The notes: generated by a model not told the origin, from the letters alone. Counted from the stretch's first letter, positions 41,201-56,200 are shown. The stretch: DNA of 64,000 bases from Datnioides undecimradiatus (GCA_008933995.1 WARS01000031.1:3686001-3750000); one strand, 5' to 3'. Made by a program: numbers and translations.

Positions 41201-44200
41201 ATCAATTAATTAAATCAATTTTTAAGCAAAAATCTCACAAACACAACTTCATTTTCACAAATTTCTTCCATTCAAATTAATTATTTTAAAATCAAATTAT
41301 TAATTATTTGATATTATTAATTGATTAAATGAGAAAATACTAGGAAGATCAGTGCATTTTATATGCTCTCAGACGGGCAAAGCCCAGTGGTGATTGTTAT
41401 CACATGGTAAGATTGGCTGAAGGCAAGTAACAGCCCCCTTCATGTGCTGCGATAGGTCTAGTCACCCACAATCCCCCACAAGATGAAAAGGCATAAATAA
41501 TAGACGGATTGCAGCCGTGCCTTGATGAATTTATGTGCTGATACTCAGTCATTGGTGCTGTAACACTGTAATACTGGCACAAATAGTCTGTCATTGGCAT
41601 GGGACCGGAGAGAAACTGGATGATTCACATGTAGTGACCCAAATAACAAAGGTCTCATTCTCACGGTAGCTTTGGGTAGAGAGGTATCTATTGACTTGAG
41701 GGATGTTGTGAGCTCACAAGGACACCATGGGAAGATCAGCACGAGGAGCATGAGAAGGCTCCAAGCTTCTCAGCGTACGCACTTTGATGCTCATGTGAAT
41801 CATTTGCAGATTCACACAGTCCACACCCAGGCCCCACTCCACAGGTGGTGTGAGCATGTGCGAGTAAAAGCTTGCCACTCCGCCGTTCCCCAATTCGTTG
41901 TAGCGCTCAGACAGCACCACAGCCGCCACAGGAGACGAAGCGAGGGGCTGTCCTGTCATCCACACCCTGCGCTGTCTGCCCACCACACCCTCCACATGTG
42001 AAAAGATCTCCCTCCAAACCATCACCACATTTGCCAACACACACAAGCCTCACAACCAACCCGTTGGCCTTGCACAAGTAAACAAAGTGTCGCAGATGCT
42101 CTGTTTCCTCTATCTTTCATCCAAGTGTCAAGACACTAATTATAACCATAAAATAGAGTGACGCACAATTATGGAAAACCCTCTAGGAGAAGATACATTT
42201 TTAACAAAGGGAGCCACAGTGAGCATGCAAGGACGATCCAAGGGAGCGATGTTTATGGGAAGTAAATTTAGTCCGCGATGAACTTAGTTTTGGTGCACCC
42301 AGCATGTTTCAGGCTGATGGTGCTCTCTGGCTGGAGTGCGCTTAAGTAATAGCGATCTGTATACCTCTGTGGAATATCATTAAGAAGTATGTTTTATTAG
42401 CAGCTAATCCAATTTGCCCAGGGCTCCTCAGCACCCTATAAACATCTCTACTCTATCTCAAACATCAGCAGCGGTCTCTTTCTTCTGATCTCACATTTAA
42501 ATAAAAAACCTATTATACAGCAAAAAAAATAGTGGCATGGGAATCTCAAAGGGAATGGCTTACAGTGCTTCTCTTGCTGGTAGCAAACAAATGTTATTTT
42601 AAGAAAGCAGGTTTAGTATAATTTATGTGTAGTTAATTAAATCTCTTGTTGTTTGTGTCCTTTTAAGGTTCTGTAGTGGGCCTGGTTTTCACTAATTCTG
42701 TGTGTTAAGCAAAAACGTCAAATTTTCCAAGCCCGGCAGCATCAGAAACTCAGGGCACACCTTGTTTCGGATAAGAGTAGGAGTGATGAAAGGGAGAAAA
42801 GGATAGATGAAAAAACAAATCTGCTGTGTAGTCAAGTTTGTTTGCAGACTTGGAGGCAATGGTTTAACTTTGATTCTGTGTGATAGAGTGGTCTATCGCT
42901 CCCTTTCAACGCTCTATTGAAGATTACTTAGTGAATTAGGCATTCTGTTTGATTTGACTCTATTGGCTCTGTAATAACAAAGTTGATGAATTTTGCTTCT
43001 CCCCAGACTTCCCAAACAGAGAGAAGGTCCATGCCAGCTATGGGCTACATCACGCACACAGTCAGTGCACCCAGTTTGCATGGCAAAACGGTATGATGCT
43101 CTTTGTTACATTCACGACTTCACTTTGTTTGAAATTAAAAATCTCTTAATAATGATGGAGTTTTACTGTTTTTTAACAGAATAGAGAAGATCTGATTGAG
43201 TTGATTTTGTGATGCCCCGTAAAGCTCTTTTAATGTTTTGTATTTAATTTGTAATAGTGTGTTCAGACAATCACTGGTAGTACAATAGGTCTTCCTCCTG
43301 GCCTCCATAGTGCAGCTCTAGCTTTACATTTTACAAGTTATTATTAGATGAAGCAAAAAGCATACTGGCCTCTCATCCCCTTGGCTCTCTCAGCTAACAT
43401 ACTGCCCAGATGGTTCTCAAATATTTTCTCTCATCCCTCTGCGCTTTCACTGGCCTCTGGCCCCTTAAACCTGGGCTTGGCTACAGCCAGAGGAGCTGAC
43501 TCTGCTCCTCATTCAGCTTCGGAGGCACCAGGCCAAGATGGCTGGTGTGCATAGCCCCGGCGATGCGTTCGCTCACCTGCAGCAGCACCAGCACAACGGC
43601 CTTCTAGGCCCCAGCATGCAGGTCAGGGGCCCTCGCACTTCCCTAACCTCCTCTAATGTATCCTGCAACCCCTGCCAGTGCACTGTGGTCGCCTACTCCC
43701 CCAGCCAGTCCCATACATTACTTCCCCGTCATTCATACGACTGTGCAGTCTGTGTTGGCATTGCTTGGTTGTCTTGTATATTCAACCATTTTGGCATGTA
43801 CTGTATTGCACTTCAGATTGTCCAGATTGCTGTTAAGCATTTATTAGTGTCTTTACAGTCAGAATATCACTCATCCACCTTGATCTAAACTTAAAAAGGC
43901 TTTCAGAGGCTTGTGCTATTTCTCTGTACAAAGTAATGTGCCATATTTGAAGCATGTTGCTTGTCGTCTGTGCCTGCATTTTATACTTTTCCTTTGTTTT
44001 CTAGATATATGTGTAACCTTGCACAGATAAGACTGTGTGCTCCTGCTAAATCTTTGGCTCTTGATGTTTTCATTCTGAAGCAGCCATCAGGCCATAGTCT
44101 CCCCATGTGAGCCATGTTCACAAACAGTGCATTGCTGTAAGACGAGCAGACCACAGAGAAGCTGCAACGGTGCTCAGTAATGACAACCACACCCAGTTTT

Positions 44201-47200
44201 TAACATCCAACCATTCTCTGGCCATCCTCCATGCGTACACTCAGTTTGACCACATGTCATGCACAAAACCTGCACTGCTCAGTTGTGTATGAGGTCAAAC
44301 ATGAGACATGTTACCAGTTCAAAAATTACACCATTACTTAATTACAGTTTGGCTTCACTAACTGTGGATAAAAATACAGAGGTAGAAGTAAACTGTAATT
44401 GAGACCATGTTAATTAAAGTTCTGTTAGCAGAGCCTGAACAGCAAATAAAGGCCTTAGGAGTCATCTGGTCACCCATTATCCTTTGCAGCTTCATTTCAA
44501 ATGATTTATCTCTCCACTGCTCATTTAAAGGCTGATGATACTTACATACAACTGAAGAAGGACCTGGAGTATCTAGATCTGAAGGTGGGCCCCAACAAAG
44601 TAAATGCCACTTTATCCTTTTCATCCTCTTCTCCATCCCCCCTCTGTGGACTGCAATCTTGTTGTCCTGCTGCTGCCTCCAACATCTGCCTCCCTGTCTC
44701 CTTTATTCCTGTCTTTCCTCTGTTCTGCGCTGTGCTTCTACTACTGTCTCCTCCTAATGGAATTAACATGTCTTTTTTAACTGTCTTCTTATTTTGTAAA
44801 TAATTTGAGGGTGAATAAAAGCAAATTTTGCATTAATAGTCCGGTGAATCTAAGAGATGCAATGTGACTGACATAAAGTGATGGCAATATTTGGCTTTTT
44901 GCTTAAGTGGAAGTCCTGACGTTCAGTCAGTCACAGTGTTTCAGAGGCGCTTATGTCACCCCGACACATGTTGATGTTAAGCTTGTCCTGATGGGAATTG
45001 AAGTTTTTGTAAGCACATGGCTGAATTTCCAACATGTCCGAGTCATGTGAACTCCAATTCCTGTGTGAGTGTTTGAAATAGTAGCATTGCAAAGGCCTAT
45101 TACAGCTGTATTAAGCAGTCTGTCTCATTTAGCTAGCAACTAGCATTTACACCATTTACACCTGTGCAAAGCATTTGATCCTGATTGATTTGTATGTGTA
45201 ACACCACAACGCATTAATCAGAAATCTGGGTTGTGTCTTGGAATGGAGGGAGGTCATCAAATAATGTACAGTACGTCCTGTAACTCCTCTTCGTTTCCTG
45301 TTTCAAAACAGATCCAAAGTATTGACCCGATGATCGTTTCAGTACACAATGTGTTTGAAAACTCCACTCCAAGTTTTGGGTACTGTTGGAATGTAAGGAT
45401 GGTGTGCATACAAAGTGAAACAGACCATTTCACTGCTTTTCAAAAGGAATGCCGTGCATCCCTGGAAGTTATGCAGGATTTTGCACATTGACCTTGATCC
45501 GATCATTCACTGTGTGATACTCCCAGCACTGCTGTGATAATTTGAGATGATGGAAAGGAAGTTGTTATGCCAGAGGACTTCCTTGCATGCCGTTGAGCAG
45601 TTCTGAATGTACTGAATGACTCCACTTTGCTTTTGTTTTGCCTGTTACAGCATAAGAATTGACCCAATGGTGCTCTTTATGAAATTTGTATACTGGCAGT
45701 GTGATTACAACATGGCAGTGACAACTTCAGGACCTCTAGTTTGATTGTGGTTACTGGCAGCAAACTGACAATAACAAAGCACTGTTTGTTCAGGAGGCCA
45801 GGAACTAAGTATTCCATTTACCGAACATAAAGCTGGCGAACTCGCTATGGACAAATAACCACCAAAAAGTTGTCAAAACTTGTTTATTTTACATGGTAGT
45901 CGCCTTTTAACTTGATATTACATTTTGTTTGACAATAAGACCCATCAAATGTAATGACCCAAGTATGTAACATAGACCTTTAAAAACTTGCTGTTTCCAA
46001 GTCCGAGCACAGATACCCTGGTGATCACTTGAGTAATTTTCCCAGACTTGACAAAGCTCCTTTCAGAACCACAGAAAACATAATAAAACTGTTCTCACAG
46101 GCCGTGTAGTACTCCACATGACTAGTAATTGACTTTGACATGTAAAATAGGTTGAATGCCCCTTTAACTGTATGTCCCATTTGCACTGGTCCGTACCGCC
46201 GTGTTGGGTGTGGTGATCCTGATGTGGGTGTGTCATGAATATTCTACCCACACGGCTTCAGCTTGGTGCATTAGTAGCTGTGACAGACGACTGGCAGCGG
46301 AAGTAGAGGACAGACTCAGTCCCTGTGTTATTACACTGAGTAAAATACCAGATAGCAATGTTAGCAGTGCAGTAGTAACACTATAAATGGCTAAAATGAG
46401 AATAAAAATAGAGGACATTAGGCCAGGTGTGTTGTAAGTACAGGCCCTGAATTGATAAAGTAAGTTTTATGATTCAGTGCTTCTTGTACTGTCTCCCACC
46501 GGCATCATGCTATTTTTTTTCTCACATGCTGTCTTGATGTATAATACAATCTAATGCACTTCCTGCTGCTTTTAGTACAAACATACAAAAGGCGTAATCA
46601 GTTGCACTGGAGTTGAAGACTAGGCTACCTGTTACTCTTTATGAATGTAGAAATGTCATTCGTTCACCAAGAAGGGAGTAAGTACTTGTTTAAGTAATTG
46701 TTTAGCATAGGAGACATGTTTCGTCTCGTGCTCGTGCCACGGCTCTGGCATGGCACTGGGTCCTAACTCAACAACTACTTGGTGGATTACCATGACCCTA
46801 ACTCTTTAAATGTGTCATACACATTGTCATTATACATGACTGAATAAGAGATTGATGCATCTCATTATTTTTAATTAGTCCTGCCTTGTCAGTCTCTCAC
46901 CACTGTTCTCACTGCCAGCATAAACATGCATACTGCCAGACCATAAGGCCTTAATAAGTTTAAATCTACCTGGGCCAAGAAATAATCAAATAAAGTTAAC
47001 ATCGACCTTAAATTGGTAAAACCACGGTGCTTCTGAATAAAATCAGTATTTCAACAACCCAAGGACCTGGTTGTTTAACTTACTCACATTAATAAGCAGC
47101 CAGGAAAGAGCAGCTTTGGGGGGTTTTAGGATTTCCCTGAACACAAAGATACAGAAACTCTCTGCATAAATGGTTTTTGCTCAGCTTCTGCACAAAGTTT

Positions 47201-50200
47201 TGTTATACCGGCTCATGCTCATACATTTTTTTGTGTGTGAATTTTTTTTCCCTTATTATTTTATCAAAATCCATTCGGCTTGATTTGTCGTCTCACTGTA
47301 TTATGTTAAAAGTTTATCTGTCTACTGGAAGTTTTAAAGTAAAAAAGTCGAGGCAATCAGAATATGTCATTTGATTCCTGATATTAAACATTTGATTTCG
47401 TTTGTGGCTATTGGGAATTTCAGGTTACGGGACGTGAGAGTTTAAAAACAGAAAGACCATCAAGGCCTGTGAAAATAGCAGAAAGTGATGCTGATGTAAG
47501 TGAATCATTATGTTCTCAGGATTTAAAGGATAAGCACCCTGTTTATCCGTCTCTTCCTTTTCTTTAAGATCTTCTTACAATCCACTACAGAGAAGCGGCT
47601 GACTTTAGTCAGACTTTACTGTGTGTTTTACTGTGGTTTATGTTTGTGTGTGTGTGTTCTTAAGTTGTGGTAAACAGAGGCTGTGGAGGGAAGGGAACGT
47701 ATGTACATTGCAACACTGCGGGGACACGCATCCACAGTGCACAGTGAGGGCCTGAGTGTATCGACCACAGCTTTTATTTTCCTCCCTGCAATTTAAAGGG
47801 AAAAATACATGTAATGGGACTTTTAGATGTTGAGCTGTTAAATTTTTCAGTTTGATTTGCCTGATCCTGCTTTTCTCCCTCTTTGTTTTCTGCTGAATGG
47901 AGGTAAATCAGATGGATGTCCTGGCTTTTCATCATTAGCATTGTTCCACTTTAACAATTTATAAGAAATTGCCAGTAAATTTGTCTGAACAATGAATATT
48001 TCATGCAATTAAAAACAACAATATACGGCAGCAAAATAAAAACAGCTTAATTATTAATTGAACAGAATGATAAATAGATCTGAGGAAAAAAATACACTGT
48101 GTGAGAAAGACTGTGAACTAGGCAGTCTTATGTTGTTTTCATAAACACATAACCCATTTCTGGGAAAACAAATCTGTCACTCTCAATCAACACGGTTTTC
48201 TCCAAAAGTGAATTTGAAAATATGGATTTTTGATTATGATTACTCATAATGGGTATTACCAGATCTCATCCCCCAAACCAGACAGTATAGAGCCTTTTGA
48301 TATCTCTCACTGCACTGATGAGAGGAATTCCTCTGGGATTTTCACACAGATGAGCCTTATTGACATATTTACAGACAGCGAGGACTACAGTAGACGATCA
48401 ATTCGTCTTATCTGTCTGTGTCGCAGTGCAAAGCAAGCATAGCAAAGCATCAGCCCAATCACTGTTTTATCTCTTTCCTGTGTTTTGTTTTTCTCATGCG
48501 TTATAGCTACACTCTGTGAACTGTTTAAAGGTTTCATCCTTCGTTTTCCTGCATTCTTATTATTTGAGTGCGTTTTTGTTTTAGGTGAAATTAAGTCGGC
48601 TGTGTGAACAAGACAAGATTCTACAGGAGCTCGAGGCCACCATACGTACTTTGAAGGAGGACAAGGTTTTTGTCGTATATTTTTGTGCATTTTTTGCAAT
48701 TTTTACATGCGCGTGTGCGTCAGCCTGTATGTGTGTGCCTCACCAACACTTCTTATGTCAAGACTGCGCCCTTCACATCCTTATCTAGGACAAGCTCGAG
48801 TCTGTGCTGGATGTTTCCCACCAGCAGATGGAGCAGTACAGAGATCAGCCAGCTCATGCTGAGAAGATTGCCTATCAGCAGAAATTACTACAGGAGGATG
48901 TGGTGCACATCAGGGCTGAAATCTCCAAAGTCTCCACAGTAAGAAACAAACTGCACTCAGAAGTTCATTATGCTTATAATGAAAAGTGTAGCTTCTTTGA
49001 CTTTTTTGTCAAAGGTAAAACATACAGTCTGCTTTCTTCAGTATCGCTCATTTGCTTTTGACAGATAATGCACTCTGAATGAAATGACTCAGTCCGTCTC
49101 TGCTTCGACTAAGTACTTGCTGGCACTTGCGTTATGTTTCTATTGGCTGGAAACAAAATGTTCACTTCTATTTTTAGTTGTTCCCTTTTGATGCTTTCTG
49201 CAACTGGCACAATGTTTCAGGTTGACTGTGACTATCTAAATGAGTGCTCGGGGGACAATCCTGAGGCAACAAAGAAACTCATGAGTACACGTCTCTGCCG
49301 CTCAGAAAAATGCTTCAGTCAACATGTTCACTCATATTCAAAATATTTAGTGGTAAAATGAAAAAAGATGAGTTTCAAAAGAACATTTTCAAATAAACCG
49401 CCAGATTATGCAAGAGTAAACAAGAGTATTTTTAGCTCTCAGAGTCAAAGACCAAAAAAAATGAAGCTACTTAAAAACAACTTTTTGAAACTGCAGTTAC
49501 TCAGGACACCTGCTCTCTACTACCGGGCTACACATAGGCTTTATTGAATGTGCTTAGTGCTTATTTAAATTATGTATTATGGGTTGGAGCCTCACTAAAC
49601 GTCTTGCTTTAACATGGACTATGCTCTCTTTTGTTGTGCAGGAGATGGAGAATGCATGGAATGAGTACAGCCGGCTTGAGAGAGACGTGGACTGGCTGAA
49701 GTCGGCCCTGCAGGGACAGATGAACCGCAGCGACCTCTCTCAGGTCTGTGGCTCAGTGAGCTCTGTTAACAAGTTAACAGAGACTATTGATTACATATGT
49801 ACAGACAAAGCAAGGAATTTCTTTGTGGCTGATAATTTGTTTGAGAATCAGACAAAAAATCAAATGTTTCATCAGTGTTGGTTTTGCCTTGGTGAAAAAT
49901 ACGAGTTTCTGTATTTCTGTGTTTCTCTATGAGCAGCAAGAAAAAGTCCAGATCAGAAAAGAGCTGTGGAGGATTGAGGATGTCATCGCAGGCCTCAGCA
50001 CCAGTAAAGCCAACTACAAAGTCACTATCTCCTCTGTCACCAACCCAGGTGAGATAAGTGGTGTTCGTGTGAACAAAGCAAATGATATTTGCTAACTGTG
50101 CAATGCAGTAGAAACCACGTGGTCACGCTACTGTGTCTCATCGCTGAGGCTGTAAATCTTGATACTAATTCCTTGAACATTTCCCATGGGAGAGAAAACA

Positions 50201-53200
50201 CTGTCTTTACGGCGCGTGTGTATTCATGTTACATGTTCATATACACCCCATTCCCCAGAGAGGAAATTTGTGCCTTCGGTGTCAGCGTCATCAGTGCCTT
50301 CTGTGTCTGGGAGCCCGTCTGCGATGGAGATGAGATTGTCGCAGCAGCAGCAGCAGCAGCACAGCCCCCACCTCAGCCCCAGTAGCCACACCCCGACCCT
50401 TTCCTCCAGCCCCAGCCAGCAGCCTTTACGCCACTCTGCAACTGTTACCAGTGGGCTTAAATGGGTGAGTGACCCCCTGCTGCACGAGTGAAGTTCTCAC
50501 AAAATAAAGGGCATAATTGAATGAAAAATAAATGTGCACTGAGCCTTTTTTTCTAAAGAGTTCGGCAGCTTGGCTACTCATATTTTTCTTAAGCTGTGAT
50601 TGGTTAAAGATATCACATGATTGACAATTTGATGTTCAAATATTTTTATATTATAATGTAAAATGCTTATAGTAATAATGTGTATTGGTGTCTCTGAATG
50701 TGACACGTACCCAGTGGAGTTTGTTTGTATTCGTTGTCTTTCACTCACTATATTGTGTCAGTTCATCAAACATGTCAAGTGCTTTTCTGTCTTAATTTTT
50801 AAGTAAATTAAAAGTTTTTGAAGTATTTGAATTCAGTCTTTTCATACAACCATGTTTACCAGCTAACTAGCTATCCCTTGCCATGTAGCTTGTTATACAA
50901 CTGCCACCTGTTCTTTATACATGTGGCGATCCACTGTACCTGCCACATTACTATGAGAACCCCAGGGGAAACGTTCATGAAAGGATCCATAAATGTGTTC
51001 TTTTAGATAGGTATTATGCCACAGTAGGAGCACTGTGAGGTCAATGCTTTGTCATTTTAAGTATTTGTCAGTGTTATTCTGTGCGCAGGGTGAGGATGAT
51101 GTGCCTCCCAGACCTCCTCTACCTCAACTCTACAGTCCTGATGAACATCCCCCTGCTGTGCCCCCGTTGCCCCGGGAGACAACGGTCATCAGACACACTT
51201 CTGTGCGCGGCCTCAAACGACAGTCAGATGAACGCAAAAGGGACAGAGAGATTGGCCAGTACACTAATGGCGACAGTAAGGTACATACAGTGTGTGAAAT
51301 TTAGACATCTAAACAGCACAAACACAAAAATGCACAGTTTCTTTTTCTGTGTCTGTATCTCAGGTGGAACTTAGGCCTTTTTTGAGTGATCCTGAGCTCA
51401 TGGGAGCCGGAGATGGGTCCAGCCACATCGGTGTTGTAGCATCTGGACATGATGGTTACCAGACATTACCTAGCAGAGGTAGGAGGATGGTGGAGCCAGT
51501 AGAACATTTTCATTTTGCTGTGGTGTGTTTATTATTTTGAAAGTTTAAAGTTGAGAACAGCGTAATAATGTTGGCTCTCCCTCAGGAGCAGCTGGCTCCT
51601 CGCTTAGACTAAATCAGTCTTCAAGCATCTCCTCATATGTGACCCTCCGGAGAGCAACCTCAGCTGCAGGTGTGAAGGTGAGGCTCAAATTAACTAAGAA
51701 TTAAACATGAACGAGTGACTCAACTGTCAACAATGAAGAGACAGTTCAGATACAGCTGGAGGTAAATGGACAGTTTCTGTAATTTTTGGGAAGTTTTATT
51801 AATATTTAAGTGTTTTTATTTACCCACTAGAGACGTAATATATGTAATAAATATATATAATTATAGTACCTCATATTTTTGTATTTGAACAGAATTATCA
51901 TAATATTCTGTATTATATTTAAAGTATTTAAAATCGCATGGCAAAAATGCTAAATCAACATTAAAGTAGTGTTTAAGCTTAAATCCACATCTACGACTAC
52001 ATAAAATATATTCAAATTCTTAAATAAGCATTATTCTGGAGGAAAACAACAAAGACATTGTGGTGTAACGTCTCCTGTGTGACTGATTCGCTAGTTTTGA
52101 AATGTTTCACTTGTGAAAACTGAATTGTGTGTTGTGTTTCTTTTTCATTGTGTGTTAACATAATCTGTGCTTTTACTTTTACATTTAGTTTGCTTTTCTT
52201 TTCTTTCTTGCTCATATCATCAACTCTCTTTCCTCCCACTCCTCTCAGGAGAGACCAAAAAGTGCCTTGGAGCGTCTGTACTCTGGGGACGCGGCGCAGC
52301 AGCAGAGGGGCAAGATGAGTGCTGATGAGCAGCTGGAGAGGATGAAGAGGCACCAAAAGGCCCTCGTCCGCCAACGCAAACGCACCCTGAGTCATGGAGA
52401 CCGCCACGCCTCTCCATCGTCGCGCACCTCATCCTCATCCTCACGCCCGCTTTCGGCAGACTTGGGATCAGTATGTTACTAGAACAGTATCACACGTCAC
52501 ACTCTCATGCATGACGACGACAAAACTGAGAGTGGTGATCTACGGTAGTCATGCATGCCTTTACTCAGTGTAGTCTGTCTTTTCCCCATTTCTGGCATTG
52601 CAGAGTTGATAGTTATACACTGAATTAGTGCAGTATGGTAATTTAATGTGTGGCTCTAACTGTGCATATTTCATGCATGTTGTTTTCAGACTTTAACAGA
52701 CTTTTCACGGCAGACATTGTACCATGTCATAGTAGGAAAGGCACAGTTACTATTAACATTAAAGGGGCACACAATCTTTAAACATAAAGGTCAGCCCACT
52801 CATTGTGCGACGTGAGGGTTATCTCAGCAAAGAAATTTTCCAACCAGGTAGGGTCAAAGGGACAGATGCTGTGTGTTGTATTGTGGGAAATGTAGTTTGA
52901 GGTATTTATGGAGCTTAAATACTTGCAAAGACTAAATATCAACATATCTCTGGCTCTGTTCTTTAAATCAGTAACCTTTAATGTTATGGAAGCGCAATGC
53001 CACGTTTCTAAAGTAATCCCTTTCATAATGACTCCATTGTATTCAAGTGGCCCAATAAGTTATAGCAGTTTGAGCTGACATGGACCCTGAAACTAATTGG
53101 GTTAAGCCATCATTAGTTTTGTTATTTATACCTGTGCTTGTCTTACTGTGATATGTCAAAATGTCTTCTGTGAAAACAGCCTACATGGATATGTTTCTAC

Positions 53201-56200
53201 TTAACCCCTGACTGTAGCACAGAAAGTATGTACAGTACTTATAGCATTGTCAAAAAGTGATACTATGAAGTGGAAATAATTACATTTACACTGAATGGGG
53301 GTGGTATTCTCGCTCAAAACTTTCGCAAATAATTTATCCGATAAACACACAACACACTAATTACCTCAGGCACAGACTTTAAATGCGATTTACACTTCTT
53401 ATTCATCAGTTTCTGGGTATTTTTCTCATCATGTTCTGTTTCAGACTAACAATGGTTCATCCATTCATTCTCACCTCTCCTCGCTGATCTTTGCATTTCT
53501 AAGTCATTGTTGTTTTCACTCTAACACTATATTTTTGCCCTACTACCAGAGTTTTCTTTCTCTTCATTTGTATATTAATGGCAGCTATACTTCTCTGAAG
53601 TGCTGCTGCTATCTTTAAGCAGTCCATTTCTGTGTGTGTGCGCGTGTGCTTGTGAGAACGAGAAAGAAAGCGGCTTCTTATCTTCTACTGACCAAAACAT
53701 TGACGTACACTCAGCTAAGCCCATTCAAGCCAACTCATCTCAACCTAATTGTGGCATCTTTCTCGCCGATTTTTTAACTTAAATAAAGATAAAGATGGTC
53801 CAAGTGTTAATAGCTTCAGGCCACCTCTTGTACCCTCTACCACTACCACAGTCTTTATGAGAGGAAACTTTATATTTACACAGTACTAATGTCTATGACA
53901 TCAATTTCACACAGGTTAAAAGTGATTTCAGTATTTGCTCAAGTGTTTTTATCTGCTAATTAATTGTTAGATTTAAGAGCCCTTCCTTTATAAAATGTAA
54001 ATGTTTGCAAATAAATAAACATTATTTTCTAATCAATTCATATTGCCATGTTTTTTTCATTTATTGTATTCTCCTATCTGAATACATAATATATAGTGGT
54101 GTTTGGTGAGTCTGTCATCAGAATGAGTGAAGTGATCTTCCCTGTCTGTTTCACTTTCAGTGTGCTGTCTTCTGCATGTCTTCTGTTGTAGCGTATTTAC
54201 AGCGTGCAGTTATTTAAGAGATTTCAATTTCATATAGGCATGCATGTATCAATGCATGCTCCCTTTTTTCTTTTTCACACCTGTACATACACACACACAC
54301 ACACACGCACTGCCGCAAATAACCAGTGATAACTAGAGTGTTGCACAGTACTTGTTTTGTGAAATGATGTGTGAAGGCAAGTGAAACTTTCAACTTTACT
54401 TGATGAACAAGACAACTTGATGGCAGCATCCTGTAATTTGTTTCACAGTCTATTTTGTTTCCTTTGTGCGTTGTCCAGTGGAAGAGAGAGCAGGACTTTG
54501 ACCTGCAGTTACTCGAGAGGGCTGTTCAGGGGGAGGAGGCACAGGGAGTTAGGAGCGTTCAGGGGGAGGAAAGACCTCCCGAGCACAAAGAGAGACCCCG
54601 CTCGCACTCTGATGAATGGCTGACCTTCCGCTCCACGGCCACAACCCCTCCGACCCACGAGGTCGACCTGGAACCACTAGACTATGACCTGGACCTTAAC
54701 AAGGAGGTATGTTTTCTTTGTTTCAGTGACGACGTGCAGCTGATGGGTTGAATATAAATACATAAATGAGATGAAGGTAGAATGGAAACTGTCCAATCAC
54801 AATTGCCTCTTTCATTCAACCTATTAAACTAAAAGCATGAAAACAAAAAATAAACAGTCTAACTGACTTGGGCTTTTAGATTTTTGTGCTACTGCATGGA
54901 CGAGTGAGCAACGATAATATCACGAGATTGAGGCAGCTGCAGTTTTTAGAGTCAGTCCTGACTGGCTTTTAGTTTTGACTACAAACATTTTCTTTGCAAC
55001 TGTAATATGTAAACTCTAGACTGCACGTATGTATACTCTTGATTGATAGCTTGATAGATAGTTTGTTTTTACTTCCTGCCTCAGTGCATGCCCCAGTAAA
55101 ACCGGTGTGTTGACATGGCTTTGCATCAGTGTTAATGTAAAAAGGCTTTACATTCAGGCAAATGCACTTGTGATCAGATGAGAAAAACCAGATGAGTTAG
55201 AGGAGGCGTTGTCAGATTAAAGATGGAAATGGAGCATAACGAGTTCACAATTCTGTCTGCTATCAGGCAAGAAATGACCCTTAACTTAAAAAAAAACACA
55301 TCTTGACCTCAATCAAGTTGGACAATTTATTTAAATGAAATAAAGCATGTAAAATTCTAACAATACAGTTGAGTCCACAAGCTCTTGTAAAAGGGTTTTA
55401 TCATGAATACAGAGTATGTGTTGCTGAAATGCTGCTACAATGTATCTCAACGACTTTTCTAAGTGAACATTGTATATCCCTCCTCTGAGGACCATCATGA
55501 TGCTGTGGAACTGTTTCTGCTGTTCCGAAACGCAACACGGTTCAGTAACTAAAATGCAGGAGCTGCAAGTTATGACATTTTGCTAGCAAACATATGGATC
55601 ACATGATCACCTTTTGGACCAGTGTTACAGACCATTATGTGACCACATGCACCCTCACATCTGCAAACCTGCCTGTGTGCATTTGTGCACAGAGACTGTC
55701 ACACAACAGTGTGATTGCGCCTCCTGTACCGTTCTGCATATACCTCAGCTATGCTTGTGGACAGGTTATTAGTTGGTGTGACCTGATAACAAGGATGACG
55801 ATAAGACATCTCTTTATTTTGTCTAGCTTTCCAAGCCTCAGAAAGTGTTGATTCCGGAGCGTTATGTGGATTCAGAGCCCGAGGAGCCTCTCAGTCCGCA
55901 GGAGGTGGAGGATCGGCATCGTAAGGTGGAGCGCATCAAGAGCATCTTGGCAAAGTCCAGGTAAATATTATTCAATTGTACTGACTTTGCATTTAAATGT
56001 TGCTGATAAATGGATAATTCTTGTAATGTAAACATAGGCTAACGCCTATGTGTCCATGAGGAAGGTGCTACATTCTCCCTACCTTTAAAGGTGCCGGACT
56101 GTGGCTCAGGCTTCTTTCTTACATGCGGCAGGAGAATGCCCACACAACAGTCAGTGCATTATTAATGTATTAAGTTGTGTCAGTTTGGTGGTTTATTTCT

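Noticed and set aside
41672-42081. Overlapping ORFs of about 110 codons on both strands in an intron
   Set aside because: Complementary frames are open together, and there is no motif or splice context.
52471-52482. Read-through of the 52470 donor giving the ending GSVCY and a stop as an alternative C-terminus
   Set aside because: The donor gtatgt is good and the next exon continues in frame with conserved sequence. A retained-intron isoform is possible but nothing here supports it.
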